20,915 nucleotides of DNA from a bacterium BMS3Bbin02 (GCA_002898115.1 BDTL01000024.1:1-20915); one strand, 5' to 3'. Positions 7,412-15,178 are shown, counted from the first letter of the stretch. Translations and numbers: made by a program. The notes: generated by a model not told the origin, from the letters alone.

Positions 7412-8518
7412 CTACGTGAGGTACTCGGCGAGGTCTCGGTTCGTCACATCCTCATTCCGGATGAACGATTCGACGTTGTCTCTTGCCGCGACGTCACGGT
7501 ATTGCACAGGAGGTGACTTCATGAAGTACGACGATGGTGCGAGCAGCGGTCCACCGACACCCTGGTCAAGCGCGATCTTGATACAACGTACGGCGTCGAT
7601 CACAACACCCGCGCTGTTGGGTGAGTCCCAGACTTCGAGCTTGAGCTCAGCGTTGAGAGGTACATCACCAAATGAGCGGCCCTCAAGCCGGATATACGCC
7701 CACTTACGGTCAGTGAGCCAGGGAATGTGGTCAGACGGTCCGATATGGACGTTCTGTTCATCGATACCGTGGTCGAGCTGGGAGGTGACGGACTGTGTCT
7801 TGGAGACCTTCTTGGACTCAAGTCGTTCACGCTCCAGCATGTTCTTGAAGTCCATGTTGCCACCAACGTTTAGCTGGTACGTTCGCTCCACCTCGACGCC
7901 GCGGTCTTCGAAGAGCCGTGCGAGGTTGCGGTGAATGATGGTTGCCCCGACCTGGGACTTGATGTCGTCACCGATGATCGGCACACCGGCATCAACAAAC
8001 TTCCGAGCCCATACCGGGTCGGACGCAATGAACGCGGGGATACAGTTCACGAACCCAACGCCGGCATCGAGGGCGGCCTGGGCGTAAAAGCGGGTGGCGT
8101 CCTCGGAGCCGACGGGGAGATAGGAGATGAACACTTCGGCGCCTGAGTCCTTCAGCTCCTGGACAACATCCACCGGGGTTTCGGCAGACTCCTCGATCGT
8201 CCCGCGGTAGTACTTGCCGAGACCGTCAAGGGTCGGACCGCGACGCACTATGGCGCCGGTCTCCGGAATGTCGGAGAACCGGATCGTGTTGTTCTCGCTA
8301 GCCCACACGGCCTTCGACATATCCTGTCCGACCTTTGACGCATCAACGTCGAACCCTGCTACGAATTCGATATCGGAGATGTGATAGTCGCCGAGGGTGA
8401 CATGCATGAGACCCGGAATGGCTGCATCCCTGTCTGCGTCCTTGTAGTACTCGACTCCCTGCATGAGGGAGTTAGCACAGTTGCCGAGGCCGGCGATGGC
8501 TACCTTTACTTTGCCCAT
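7412..8518 (-). CDS. ino1: Inositol-3-phosphate synthase
   Basis: This 368-residue protein is close in size to mycobacterial Ino1. It converts glucose-6-phosphate to 1D-myo-inositol-3-phosphate with NAD, the first step toward phosphatidylinositol, mannosides and mycothiol in actinobacteria. Visible landmarks are the NAD-binding N-terminus KVAIAGLGNCANSLMQG, IGDDIKSQVGATIIHRNL, the catalytic-domain block QLNVGGNMDFKNML, and SPNSAGVVIDAVRCIKIALD near the C-terminus. ATG 8518 follows AAGGAGG by a normal spacing, the clearest Shine-Dalgarno in the window. The start overlaps the end of the upstream padR gene by 13 nt, so the two are co-translated, an arrangement also found for Rv0047c-Rv0046c. Confidence 0.96.
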   Translation of the reverse strand: MGKVKVAIAGLGNCANSLMQGVEYYKDADRDAAIPGLMHVTLGDYHISDIEFVAGFDVDASKVGQDMSKAVWASENNTIRFSDIPETGAIVRRGPTLDGLGKYYRGTIEESAETPVDVVQELKDSGAEVFISYLPVGSEDATRFYAQAALDAGVGFVNCIPAFIASDPVWARKFVDAGVPIIGDDIKSQVGATIIHRNLARLFEDRGVEVERTYQLNVGGNMDFKNMLERERLESKKVSKTQSVTSQLDHGIDEQNVHIGPSDHIPWLTDRKWAYIRLEGRSFGDVPLNAELKLEVWDSPNSAGVVIDAVRCIKIALDQGVGGPLLAPSSYFMKSPPVQYRDVAARDNVESFIRNEDVTNRDLAEYLT

Positions 8519-9069
8519 TGAGATCCTCCTTGAAATAGTTCTGTGGAGCTTGGTCGCGCCTGTTCGCTGCGTTCTGCGGCGATAAGCTGATCAAGCCAGG
8601 CAATATCGGCCTCCGTGGAGCGGACTCCACGTTCCATGAGCGCCCTTGTGTAGCGGTCGGGCCGCTGTTGGCCCCTGCCGTTCACCTTCCGCATTGAGCG
8701 ACGTGAGTCGGCTAGTCGTTGAACGAGTTCGTTCCTGCGACGATCCAGCGACTTGATACGGGTTGCCCCGTCCAAATAGCGGAAAAATGCGAGACGAAGG
8801 TGAAAGTGACGCTCTTCTTCGACCGTGTCGGTCTCTTCGGTGAGGAGAAACTCGAGGTGGCTCTGACCTTTGGGTACCAGCTGGTAGGTCTTCTTCCGTC
8901 CACCGTCGCGCAGCGATTCGATGAATCCCTGACGCTCAAGTCGCTTGAGTCCCGGGTACAGGGAACCGAACGAGACGCGCCAGAACCCAAGGTCGGCGAG
9001 CCGCTGTTTGAGTTCGTACCCGTGAAGGGGAGCGTCCCGAAGAAGTCCGAGTACCGCGAGGTCGAGCAT
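8506..9069 (-). CDS. PadR-family regulator of ino1 (Rv0047c-like)
   Basis: A protein of 187 residues. MLDLAVLGLLRDAPLHGYELKQRLADLGFWRVSFGSLYPGLKRLERQGFI is a complete PadR winged helix with the HGYEL and GSLYPxLxRLExxG motifs. The C-terminal half is helical and basic, the PadR dimerisation and effector domain. I chose ATG 9069 because homologues start at MLxLAxLGLL and GAGG lies 6 nt upstream; ATG 9081 is an alternative adding four residues. The gene overlaps ino1 by 13 nt and its promoter carries two palindromes, so it probably represses its own operon and hence inositol synthesis. The effector is unknown. Confidence 0.9.
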   Translation of the reverse strand: MLDLAVLGLLRDAPLHGYELKQRLADLGFWRVSFGSLYPGLKRLERQGFIESLRDGGRKKTYQLVPKGQSHLEFLLTEETDTVEEERHFHLRLAFFRYLDGATRIKSLDRRRNELVQRLADSRRSMRKVNGRGQQRPDRYTRALMERGVRSTEADIAWLDQLIAAERSEQARPSSTELFQGGSQWAK

Positions 9070-9080
9070 GTTCTGCCTCA

Positions 9081-9097
9081 TGTATCGATTCGATACA
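9081..9097. promoter_or_regulatory. Palindromic operator 1 of the padR-ino1 promoter
   Basis: TGTATCGA-T-TCGATACA: two perfect 8-bp arms around one central base. It lies just downstream of the predicted transcript start and touches an ATG. It shares the pattern T(G/A)TATCG(A/G)-N-(T/C)CGATA(C/T)A with operator 2, and the centres are 21 bp apart. Confidence 0.7.
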
Positions 9098-9099
9098 GC

Positions 9100-9128
9100 A
9101 GTATATCGGACCGATATAGTGGGCGCAA
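9100..9128 (-). promoter_or_regulatory. padR-ino1 promoter
   Basis: On the minus strand, TTGCGC (9128-9123) and TATACT (9105-9100) are separated by exactly 17 bp. This predicts a transcript start near 9093, about 24 nt before ATG 9069. Operator 2 fills most of the spacer and overlaps the -10. Confidence 0.6.
9102..9118. promoter_or_regulatory. Palindromic operator 2 of the padR-ino1 promoter
   Basis: TATATCGG-A-CCGATATA: two perfect 8-bp arms around one base, the same 8-1-8 design as operator 1. It lies between the -35 and -10 and overlaps the latter, so a bound dimer would block RNA polymerase. The likely ligand is the PadR protein encoded next door; this is inference. Confidence 0.7.
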
Positions 9129-9225
9129 CGCCGGATCGGTATCGTGTCATCGACCGGCTGCAGCGGCATCGTCGCCAGGGAAGACACGGGGAGTGACTGG
9201 AACGGCTACTCGCCGGGGACGGCCG

Positions 9226-10554
9226 TCATGGGGAACCCTGGTTGGCCAGCTCCGCGAACAGTTCTGCGACCTTCGTCTCGAAACGTGTGACACCACGTTG
9301 GATGGTTCCGACCTCATCAAGTAGCGCGGCGATCTGGCTCGGTGTGTCGTTGCGGGCTCTGGCCTCGTCGACGAACCGCCGCCTCTTGGGGAGCTGCTCA
9401 TTGAGCATCTGAAGGTGTTCAAGGTTTGACCGAAGGTCCGTTAGCACGCGCTGTAGGTCGGCTCCATTCTCGGACGGCTCAGCCCGTTGGAGTTGGGCCA
9501 AGCCGAGCTCGAGGAGATTGTCCATCGCGGTAGTCACCTCGCCCAGACGTGCTTCGGCGTCCGATATCGAAGCCCTGGTCTCTTTCATCTGAGCAATTCG
9601 TGATTCAAGTTCTTCCGGCGTCACCCCGGAATCGGGCAGCTGTCCCTGCTCGACGAGCTGCTCTAGTGAGGAGAGCAGCTCGTCACGGGCAGCGATGATA
9701 CTGATCATGCTCTCGCGCGTTGCGTACAGATCCTGCAACTGGGCCACCGTCTCGATGTCTTCAGGAAGGTCAGGGATGGTGTTGCCAGCTTCCGGAGGGT
9801 CCTCCGATACCACGGAACCCCAGAACTCGATGTCGGCAATCGCATAAACCGCGCGCGGCTCTCCCCGGAAGAATGCGGAGGTCTGTGGCTCTCCGATGAG
9901 AGTGATCGACAGCGTTCCGCGATGCCGGGAACCAATGCCAATTGAGTAGAACCCTGATGCTTCGGCATCGACCACGTCGAGGAACTCGGCCCCCGCTTCG
10001 GTCTGAATCTCGATCTCGATTGGCAGCCCAAGCGCGTCTTGTGGACCTTCACCGGCGGGATACGAAACTGTGATCGTGTCGAGGTACACGGGCTGCAGAA
10101 AATCGAACGTCAGCGTGACGTTGTCGCTGTTGCGAGGATCCGACTTCCAGGAAGTTGTCGGATCGCCATCGAGCACGTTGGTGGCCGGGTAGTCGGTCAA
10201 CGTCGAAGACGCGGAGACGGTTATGTAGTTGACAAGGTTGATCCGTTCCAGAGGCACGAGAACCTCGGTAGTCGGCGGAGGCGGGGATTCGATGGCGCCT
10301 GGGGCGGAGGACGGTGCTGTTGCGGTGCCTCCGAGCGAGCTGAAGTAGGCGATCGATCCGACGGCGACCAATGCAATCGCGGCGGAAGCGAACGCGATAA
10401 CGGGCCCCCGCCAAAAGCTCTCGCGGTCGTTCGGCTGCAGTGTTGTGGGGCCTGGGAATAGGTCGGTCCATTCGGGCGCCAACGGCGTGGCTGTGACGAT
10501 ATCGCCAAGTGCGGACCGTGCCGCGGCAGTCACGTGGGTGTCAGGGTGTGTCAT
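9226..10554 (-). CDS. Single-pass membrane protein with discoidin-like domain and coiled coil; putative anti-sigma partner
   Basis: The protein has 442 residues. A cytosolic stretch of about 50 residues precedes one transmembrane helix (about 51-74). A Ser/Pro-rich linker and then a segment at about 106-255 resemble an F5/8 type C (discoidin) domain: VSASSTLTDYPATNVLDGDPTTSWKS and later VYLDTITVSY. Residues about 262-440 are helical with heptad-like Leu/Glu/Arg patterning, probably coiled coil. ATG 10554 overlaps the ECF sigma gene by 14 nt, so the pair is co-translated, as sigma and anti-sigma genes usually are. The cytosolic tail lacks the HxxxCxxC zinc motif of ZAS anti-sigma factors, so the anti-sigma role is inferred from context only. 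The outer part could bind glycans of the cell envelope. Confidence 0.72.
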   Translation of the reverse strand: MTHPDTHVTAAARSALGDIVTATPLAPEWTDLFPGPTTLQPNDRESFWRGPVIAFASAAIALVAVGSIAYFSSLGGTATAPSSAPGAIESPPPPTTEVLVPLERINLVNYITVSASSTLTDYPATNVLDGDPTTSWKSDPRNSDNVTLTFDFLQPVYLDTITVSYPAGEGPQDALGLPIEIEIQTEAGAEFLDVVDAEASGFYSIGIGSRHRGTLSITLIGEPQTSAFFRGEPRAVYAIADIEFWGSVVSEDPPEAGNTIPDLPEDIETVAQLQDLYATRESMISIIAARDELLSSLEQLVEQGQLPDSGVTPEELESRIAQMKETRASISDAEARLGEVTTAMDNLLELGLAQLQRAEPSENGADLQRVLTDLRSNLEHLQMLNEQLPKRRRFVDEARARNDTPSQIAALLDEVGTIQRGVTRFETKVAELFAELANQGSP

Positions 10555-10999
10555 CGAGGGTCTCCTTGAGGTGCTGCCTTGCAAGATGCAGATACCGTCG
10601 CACGGTCGCCGGACGGCATCCCATGAGGTCCGCTGCTTCGCTACCCGGGAACCCGGCCCAGTAGACCAGGTAGATCGCCGCACGCTGCCTCGGGGGCAGT
10701 GCGATCACTGCATCAAGCACGTCGGGTCGGCTCTCCAGGACCGGCACGTCGAACGTGGTCGGTGGTGATCGCCAGTTCTTCTTTCGGTAGCGCAGTGCTT
10801 CGTTCAGCACGGCTCTCATCAGGTACGAGCGGGGCTCGGTGAGGTTCGCTAACGATTTGCGAGCATGAAGGGTTTTGGTCACGACGGTTGACACCACATC
10901 GCCGGCTCCATCGGGACCCACAAGTGCGGTGGCATACCGCATTAGCTCATCGCGGTATTTCAGATAGATCGATTCATCTGTGTTCACAACCGTATACAC
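10541..10999 (-). CDS. ECF-type RNA polymerase sigma factor
   Basis: A 152-residue protein with only regions 2 and 4. Region 2 spans about residues 12-75 (YRDELMRYATALVG...SYLMRAVLNEALRYRKK). Region 4 spans about 98-148 (VIALPPRQRAAIYLVYWAGFPGSEAADLMGCRPATVRRYLHLARQHLKE), with the helix-turn-helix for -35 recognition. Region 2.2 departs from the usual DxxQE(V/T)F motif, since the segment reads AGDVVSTVVTKTLH. GTG 10999 is the first start and GTG 10987 is possible; neither has a well-spaced Shine-Dalgarno. The stop overlaps the start of the membrane protein gene downstream. Confidence 0.85.
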   Translation of the reverse strand: MYTVVNTDESIYLKYRDELMRYATALVGPDGAGDVVSTVVTKTLHARKSLANLTEPRSYLMRAVLNEALRYRKKNWRSPPTTFDVPVLESRPDVLDAVIALPPRQRAAIYLVYWAGFPGSEAADLMGCRPATVRRYLHLARQHLKETLDDTP

Positions 11000-11086
11000 C
11001 CTCTACGGGCTACAGGTGTTGCACCGAGACTCGGGGGATTCTTTCGGCGGCGGAACTATCGGAGTAGGGGAGTGGCGCGGCGAGGA

Positions 11087-11344
11087 TCAGCGGCTGGAGG
11101 CTTTTCTCTTGAGAACGGCGCGACGCTCCTCATACTCTTCGATCGAGATTTCGCCACGAGCGAACCGTTCGGCGAGGATCTCGGTGGCGGTTGCTCGCCG
11201 TTGCGATCCGTTCGAGGCCACCCGCACGGCGTAGAAAATGATGGCGAAAAAGGCTACCCATGCCAGGACCATCCAACCCCACGCCCAACCACCCATGTGG
11301 TCCCATCCATCAGAACCACCAAACATCTGCAGTGCACCAACCAT
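11087..11344 (-). CDS. Small membrane protein with C-terminal SHOCT domain
   Basis: A protein of 85 residues from ATG 11344. The start is preceded by GAAGGGAA at good spacing, which favours it over the longer frame beginning at 11401. A Gly/Trp-rich N-terminus (GGSDGWDHMGGWAWGW) leads into one transmembrane helix (MVLAWVAFFAIIFYAV). The C-terminus ATEILAERFARGEISIEEYEERRAVL is a textbook SHOCT motif (short C-terminal domain, roughly L-x-x-R-(F/Y)-A-x-G-E-I-(S/T)-x-E-E-(Y/F)-E). Function is unknown; SHOCT is thought to mediate oligomerisation or membrane association. It is divergent from the merR gene and a MerR-type dyad sits in its promoter, so it may respond to metal. Confidence 0.85.
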   Translation of the reverse strand: MVGALQMFGGSDGWDHMGGWAWGWMVLAWVAFFAIIFYAVRVASNGSQRRATATEILAERFARGEISIEEYEERRAVLKRKASSR

Positions 11345-11396
11345 GAGTATTCCCTTCGTTCCCCCACCGTATGGGCGAGGACATGTTGCTGTTTCT

Positions 11397-11431
11397 CCCA
11401 TTCTATACCCTCCATGGGACTGGAAGGTAAA
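11397..11431 (-). promoter_or_regulatory. MerR-type promoter/operator of the SHOCT gene
   Basis: The dyad ACCCTCCA (11407-11414) / TGGAAGGT (11421-11428) has 8-bp arms with one mismatch and a 6-nt centre. On the minus strand it sits between TTTACC, a -35-like hexamer, and TATAGAAT, with an effective spacer of 18-20 bp. A dyad inside an over-long spacer is the hallmark of MerR-activated promoters. The merR gene begins about 50 bp away on the other strand. Confidence 0.55.
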
Positions 11432-11477
11432 GCGCTATGCTTAGGCCGAGACATACGACGCGAAGGGAAGAGCGCCT

Positions 11478-11939
11478 ATGAAGATTGGCGAACTAGCGGA
11501 CCAGACCGGCGTTTCGCCGAAGACGATCCGCTACTACGAAGACATCAACCTACTTCCGGAACCGGAGCGAACCTCCAACGGATACCGCGACTACACGGAC
11601 GAATCTGTAGAGCTGTTGAAGTTCATCCGCGACGCGCAAGCGACCGGATTGACGTTGGCGGAGATCACCTCAATCGTCGAGCACAAGGTCGCCGGTGCGT
11701 CGACATGCGATGATGTCCTGCAAATGCTCAGCGACCACCTCGCGGACATTGAGGCGCAGATCAAGACGCTAAGCAGCATGCGCAAACAGCTCGTTGCGAT
11801 ATTCGACCGTGCCCGTGACCTTGACCCGGCGGATTGCACCGACGCCATCCGTTGCCAGATGATCTCGGCGAACACACGAGCCAAACGCGCCGCACGCGAG
11901 GCCGCCCTCGTCCACAACAGCGGGCTCCAGCGGCGCTAG
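11478..11939 (+). CDS. MerR-family metal-responsive regulator (ZntR/CueR-like)
   Basis: A protein of 153 residues. MKIGELADQTGVSPKTIRYYEDINLLPEPERTSNGYRDY is the MerR winged helix with the invariant TIRYYE. A long dimerisation helix follows, with Cys77 at its start (STCDDV) and Cys120 and Cys126 in the C-terminal loop (DPADCTDAIRCQM). In the family, copper sensors (CueR) have Ser at the first position whereas divalent sensors (ZntR, CadR, PbrR) have Cys. This pattern therefore suggests Zn, Cd or Pb, as an inference. GAAGGGA 9 nt before ATG 11478 is a good Shine-Dalgarno. It probably acts on the dyad in the shared intergenic region. No efflux pump gene is adjacent. Confidence 0.9.
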   Translation: MKIGELADQTGVSPKTIRYYEDINLLPEPERTSNGYRDYTDESVELLKFIRDAQATGLTLAEITSIVEHKVAGASTCDDVLQMLSDHLADIEAQIKTLSSMRKQLVAIFDRARDLDPADCTDAIRCQMISANTRAKRAAREAALVHNSGLQRR

Positions 11940-11958
11940 TAGATCCCCCTCGTTCGGC

Positions 11959-13068
11959 TTAGGGGGCAGTCTCGCTCGTGAGGACGAACCGTGCTATCTC
12001 GATGTTTGTGTCGTCCAGAGCGACCGCGGTGATAGGAACGTCAGCTTTGTACCGCTCGTTGATCGGAACGGTCTCTAGGAAGAAACGAACATCGTATTCC
12101 TCGGTAGTACCGAGGTCGGTCGTCTCGATAACAGTCCCGTCGGCGAGAGTGAACACGACCCTGGTCGTATTGATCGGAGTCCAACCGGCGATAAAACCCT
12201 TCCCATAGAGCGCTCCAGTCGAAAAGCTCAGCGGAATTGTCGTGTCGGCGCCACATACTCCGATCGCACGCGCACCGTCGGTTATCTCGAGACAGCCGCC
12301 TTCTGACCTACTCCCTATGAAGAGCCTCATTCCGTTGCGTGTCATGATCTCCCAGCGAACCTCGACAGGGGAGTCCGGCTCCTGCGCACCCGACCATCGC
12401 TCGGGGAACAGCTCTTTGCTACAGGCATTCCACGGCTCGTGCTCCTGGTAGTCCAACGCAGCTTCCATCGTGGCCTGGCTCATGGGGGTGGGGTACCCGA
12501 ATTCATCGTAGGTGAGCTCACCAAAATCTTGGCCTGTACGATTCTCAACACACGCAAGTCTGGCAGCGGCGTCGTTTCGCATTTCATCGAGATCGACGTC
12601 GCCAAGCGAGACGCTCCAACCGACCGAGACGTTGTTTGGGAGATATTCGACGAGACACTGATCGAACTGTTTGCGCGAATCGTCGATGGACCCTGGGCTC
12701 TGAAAGCCGGCATGCCCGTTGGGGTCGTTGAAATCCGCTGTGACTTCGAGACCAAGCGCCCTGCCGCAATCGACAACCGCCTGCACCGCACCTCGGTACT
12801 CCTCCTCGGTGACGATTCCATCCGCGAGGATCGATGTCTCGGTCGCACTTCGCATACCGGTTGGCGCCCCTGGCGCTGCACCGAGTTGCGAGGTGACTGC
12901 GAGGGTTGCGGCACCGATCGCTACGAGAAGGGCGGTCGCGACGCTGACAGTTACCAGCACCGAGAGACCCCGTCGTGGCACCTTCATCGCTCCCGACGTT
13001 GTCTGGTGACGAACGCTTGCTTTCACATCTGACGCGGCCTTGTCTAGCAGTCGCTCGATATCTTTCAT
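11959..13068 (-). CDS. Single-pass membrane protein, partner of the second ECF sigma factor
   Basis: This 369-residue protein is not recognised as a named family. A cytosolic N-terminus of about 33 residues (MKDIERLLDKAASDVKASV) precedes a transmembrane helix at about 34-62 (LSVLVTVSVATALLVAIGAATLAV). The remaining 300 residues should lie outside the membrane. They contain several cysteines (VDCGRALG, QCLVEY, LACVENR, NACSKEL, GGCLEI, IGVCGAD) that could form disulfides, and a C-terminal strand-rich part. ATG 13068 overlaps the sigma stop (ATGA), the usual coupling of sigma and anti-sigma genes. The cytosolic tail is short and has no zinc motif, so the anti-sigma role is inferred from position only. 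Confidence 0.7.
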   Translation of the reverse strand: MKDIERLLDKAASDVKASVRHQTTSGAMKVPRRGLSVLVTVSVATALLVAIGAATLAVTSQLGAAPGAPTGMRSATETSILADGIVTEEEYRGAVQAVVDCGRALGLEVTADFNDPNGHAGFQSPGSIDDSRKQFDQCLVEYLPNNVSVGWSVSLGDVDLDEMRNDAAARLACVENRTGQDFGELTYDEFGYPTPMSQATMEAALDYQEHEPWNACSKELFPERWSGAQEPDSPVEVRWEIMTRNGMRLFIGSRSEGGCLEITDGARAIGVCGADTTIPLSFSTGALYGKGFIAGWTPINTTRVVFTLADGTVIETTDLGTTEEYDVRFFLETVPINERYKADVPITAVALDDTNIEIARFVLTSETAP

Positions 13069-13625
13069 GGTCGAATCTCCTGTTCAAGTCTCTTCGCCAG
13101 TGTCTCCTTGGCCCGCAGGAGGTGGGTCTTAACCGTGTTCTGTGAAATGCCGAGGATGTCGGCGATTGCCGGTATCTTCTGCCGGTCGAAATAGCGGAGC
13201 ACCACAACCTGGGTCTGACGTTTCGGAAGTCGGCGGACTTCCTCCCAGACATGGGCCGACTCTTCAGGAATCACCATGAACTCGAACGTCGGCCGGTTCA
13301 ACCGGAGCAGAGCCTTCATCTCCGAACCACGCCTTCGGGCAGCTGAGACGGCCCGGTTGGCGACTACCCGACGAACCCACGCCCCCGGGTTGTCATAGGT
13401 CGTCACACGGTCCCATTGGCGATACGCGGCAAGGAACCCCTCCTGAGCGAGGTCCTCTGCTCCGGTCTTGCTACCGGAAAGCACATAGGCGAGCCCGACG
13501 ACGGCATCCAACTCTCGTTGATAGAAGCTGTCAAAGCTCTCGCGGAACACGACCTCTTCGATTGCTGTCACTCCTTCAGCAGTCATGTGGCTGTCGCTTT
13601 CTCTGTATTCACCGGTAACACGCAT
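13065..13625 (-). CDS. ECF-type RNA polymerase sigma factor (SigE/SASP-like)
   Basis: Up to 186 residues. Region 2 covers FDSFYQRELDAVVGLAYVLSG...AEDLAQEGFLAAYRQWDRV, with the DLAQEGF form of the core-binding motif, followed by the NPGAWVRRVVANRAVSAARRR segment. Region 4 is LPKRQTQVVVLRYFDRQKIPAIADILGISQNTVKTHLLRAKETL, a clear helix-turn-helix. These features match the large actinobacterial SigE/SASP group of ECF factors. The start is uncertain: ATG 13625 and ATG 13586 are both in frame and neither has a Shine-Dalgarno; the conserved part begins near residue 28. It overlaps the membrane partner gene by 4 nt. Confidence 0.9.
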   Translation of the reverse strand: MRVTGEYRESDSHMTAEGVTAIEEVVFRESFDSFYQRELDAVVGLAYVLSGSKTGAEDLAQEGFLAAYRQWDRVTTYDNPGAWVRRVVANRAVSAARRRGSEMKALLRLNRPTFEFMVIPEESAHVWEEVRRLPKRQTQVVVLRYFDRQKIPAIADILGISQNTVKTHLLRAKETLAKRLEQEIRP

Positions 13626-13777
13626 GAATGCGCAGAACAGGTGACTCCCAATTATGCTTTCCCCGACCCTACTGACGCGGCGGTACCGGTGGGTCCCGGC
13701 AAACCGGTCTCTGCCGAACCCGGAACTCCTACACCGTCCGGTACCGTCTAAAGGGGACCAACTGCTTGGGAGGCCTG

Positions 13778-15178
13778 ATGAGAGCGACCATACGAGCGAG
13801 CTTCTTGTTCATTGTGCTATTGATTGTGATCGGTGCGGCGTGTGCCGGTTCGTCCGGTGAAGGGGGCTCTGTTGACGATGTCGCCACAACCAGCGCAGCC
13901 GCCGCCAGCGAGGCACGCGACGCCGGTGCGCCACCGGAGGACGCCGGTACGCCGGCGGCACCCGATGCTATCCGCAAGACCCTGGGCGACGGTGCGCTGC
14001 CCGTGGCGGTACAAGTCGGTGTCGCGGGCCGCAACATCATCTTCGAAGCGGACCTCACCGTTGCGGTTGACGACGTGTCGGCGGCGAGTCGCGAGGCTAT
14101 CACCGTTGTGACCGGACTGGGTGGGTTCCTGTTTGCTCAGCAGACGACTGGAGCTCCTGAGGCGACCAGCACACTTACTTTCAAGGTGCAGCCCGAGGAC
14201 TTCCAGAACATCCTCCAGCAACTGGGTTCCATTGGAGATGTGCGCAATCAGGTGATCACCGCAGACGATGTAACCGAGCGGATTGTTGACCTAGAAAGCC
14301 GCATCACGACGGCGCAAGCGAGCGTTGAGCGGCTGCGAGCATTCCTGGAGAAGGCAGACGACGTCGCGACCGTGTCGGAACTTGAGACTCAGCTCCTTCT
14401 GCGGGAAACAGATCTCGAAACCATGCGCGGCCAGTTGCGCACAATCGAGAACAGGGTAGATCTGGCAACGATTGTGGTGAGGCTCACCGAGGCATTAAGC
14501 CGACCCGAAATGGCAGTTGAGGTGACCGCCTATCCGGGCGCAGATGGGGGAGTGTCATGCCCGGGTAGTTCCGGGGTCTCGGTCGATGAAGGCGAAACTG
14601 TCACGGTTTGCTGGGAGATCACAAACACCGGTGACACGCCGCTCGCAGATTTCGAGATCAACGACAACGTTCTGGGCATTGGCCTCAGTGATCTGCTTGT
14701 CGTTTTCGGTGACCCAAACGGTGTCCTCCAGACAGGACAGTCCCTCGTCCTTGCTAGCGAAGTCGCTTTGAGCCGGGACTTGAGAACCCAGACCCGGGTC
14801 GCAGCAGTGCCCGTTGACCAGGACGGCAACCGCCTCGAGGGCCGCGAAGTCTCCAGCACCCGGGGGATCTTTCTCAACGCCGTCGATCCCGGTGGACTCC
14901 CAGGTTTCCGGGATAGCTTTGATGCAAGCGTCGATGCACTCCAGAGTCTCGTCGGAATCGTGATCCTGGCAGCAGGGGCAGCCGTGCCGTTCTTCTGGGT
15001 GCCCATCGTGGGATGGATGTTCTTGCGGTGGCGCGACAAGGACCGCGCAACTGATCCGAGGGTTAAGACAACGCCCGGCGGGTCTGAAACGATAGCGGGT
15101 TCCGGTGCCGAGAACGGTACACCAACCGATGTGGACAATGAACCGGGGACGGTGTCTGTCGAGTCAGCTGAAGAGTGA
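13778..15178 (+). CDS. DUF4349 domain lipoprotein with an Ig-like insert and C-terminal membrane helix
   Basis: A protein of 466 residues. The start is ATG 13778, with GGGAGG just upstream. A hydrophobic signal leads to VIGAACAGSS, where Cys22 is a likely lipidation site, although the -3 residue is Gly and not Leu. A Ala/Ser/Asp-rich linker follows. The DUF4349 core at about 84-236 includes IIFEADLTVAVDD, GGFLFAQQTTG, TFKVQPEDFQNILQQL and the coiled ERIVDLESRITTAQASVERLRAFL. Residues about 240-370 look like an Ig-fold DUF11-type domain (VTVCWEITNTGDTPL), with a probable disulfide between the Cys of VSCPG and the Cys of TVCWE. A transmembrane helix lies at about 385-412 before an acidic cytosolic tail. 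Function is unknown. A weak ECF-like promoter (GGAAC 13722-13726, CGTC 13745-13748, spacer 18) lies upstream. Confidence 0.85.
   Translation: MRATIRASFLFIVLLIVIGAACAGSSGEGGSVDDVATTSAAAASEARDAGAPPEDAGTPAAPDAIRKTLGDGALPVAVQVGVAGRNIIFEADLTVAVDDVSAASREAITVVTGLGGFLFAQQTTGAPEATSTLTFKVQPEDFQNILQQLGSIGDVRNQVITADDVTERIVDLESRITTAQASVERLRAFLEKADDVATVSELETQLLLRETDLETMRGQLRTIENRVDLATIVVRLTEALSRPEMAVEVTAYPGADGGVSCPGSSGVSVDEGETVTVCWEITNTGDTPLADFEINDNVLGIGLSDLLVVFGDPNGVLQTGQSLVLASEVALSRDLRTQTRVAAVPVDQDGNRLEGREVSSTRGIFLNAVDPGGLPGFRDSFDASVDALQSLVGIVILAAGAAVPFFWVPIVGWMFLRWRDKDRATDPRVKTTPGGSETIAGSGAENGTPTDVDNEPGTVSVESAEE

Noticed and set aside
10999..11023. ECF autoregulatory promoter (TGCAACA ... CGTAGAGG) before the first sigma gene
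   Set aside because: The two elements are only 10 nt apart, too close for a -35/-10 pair.
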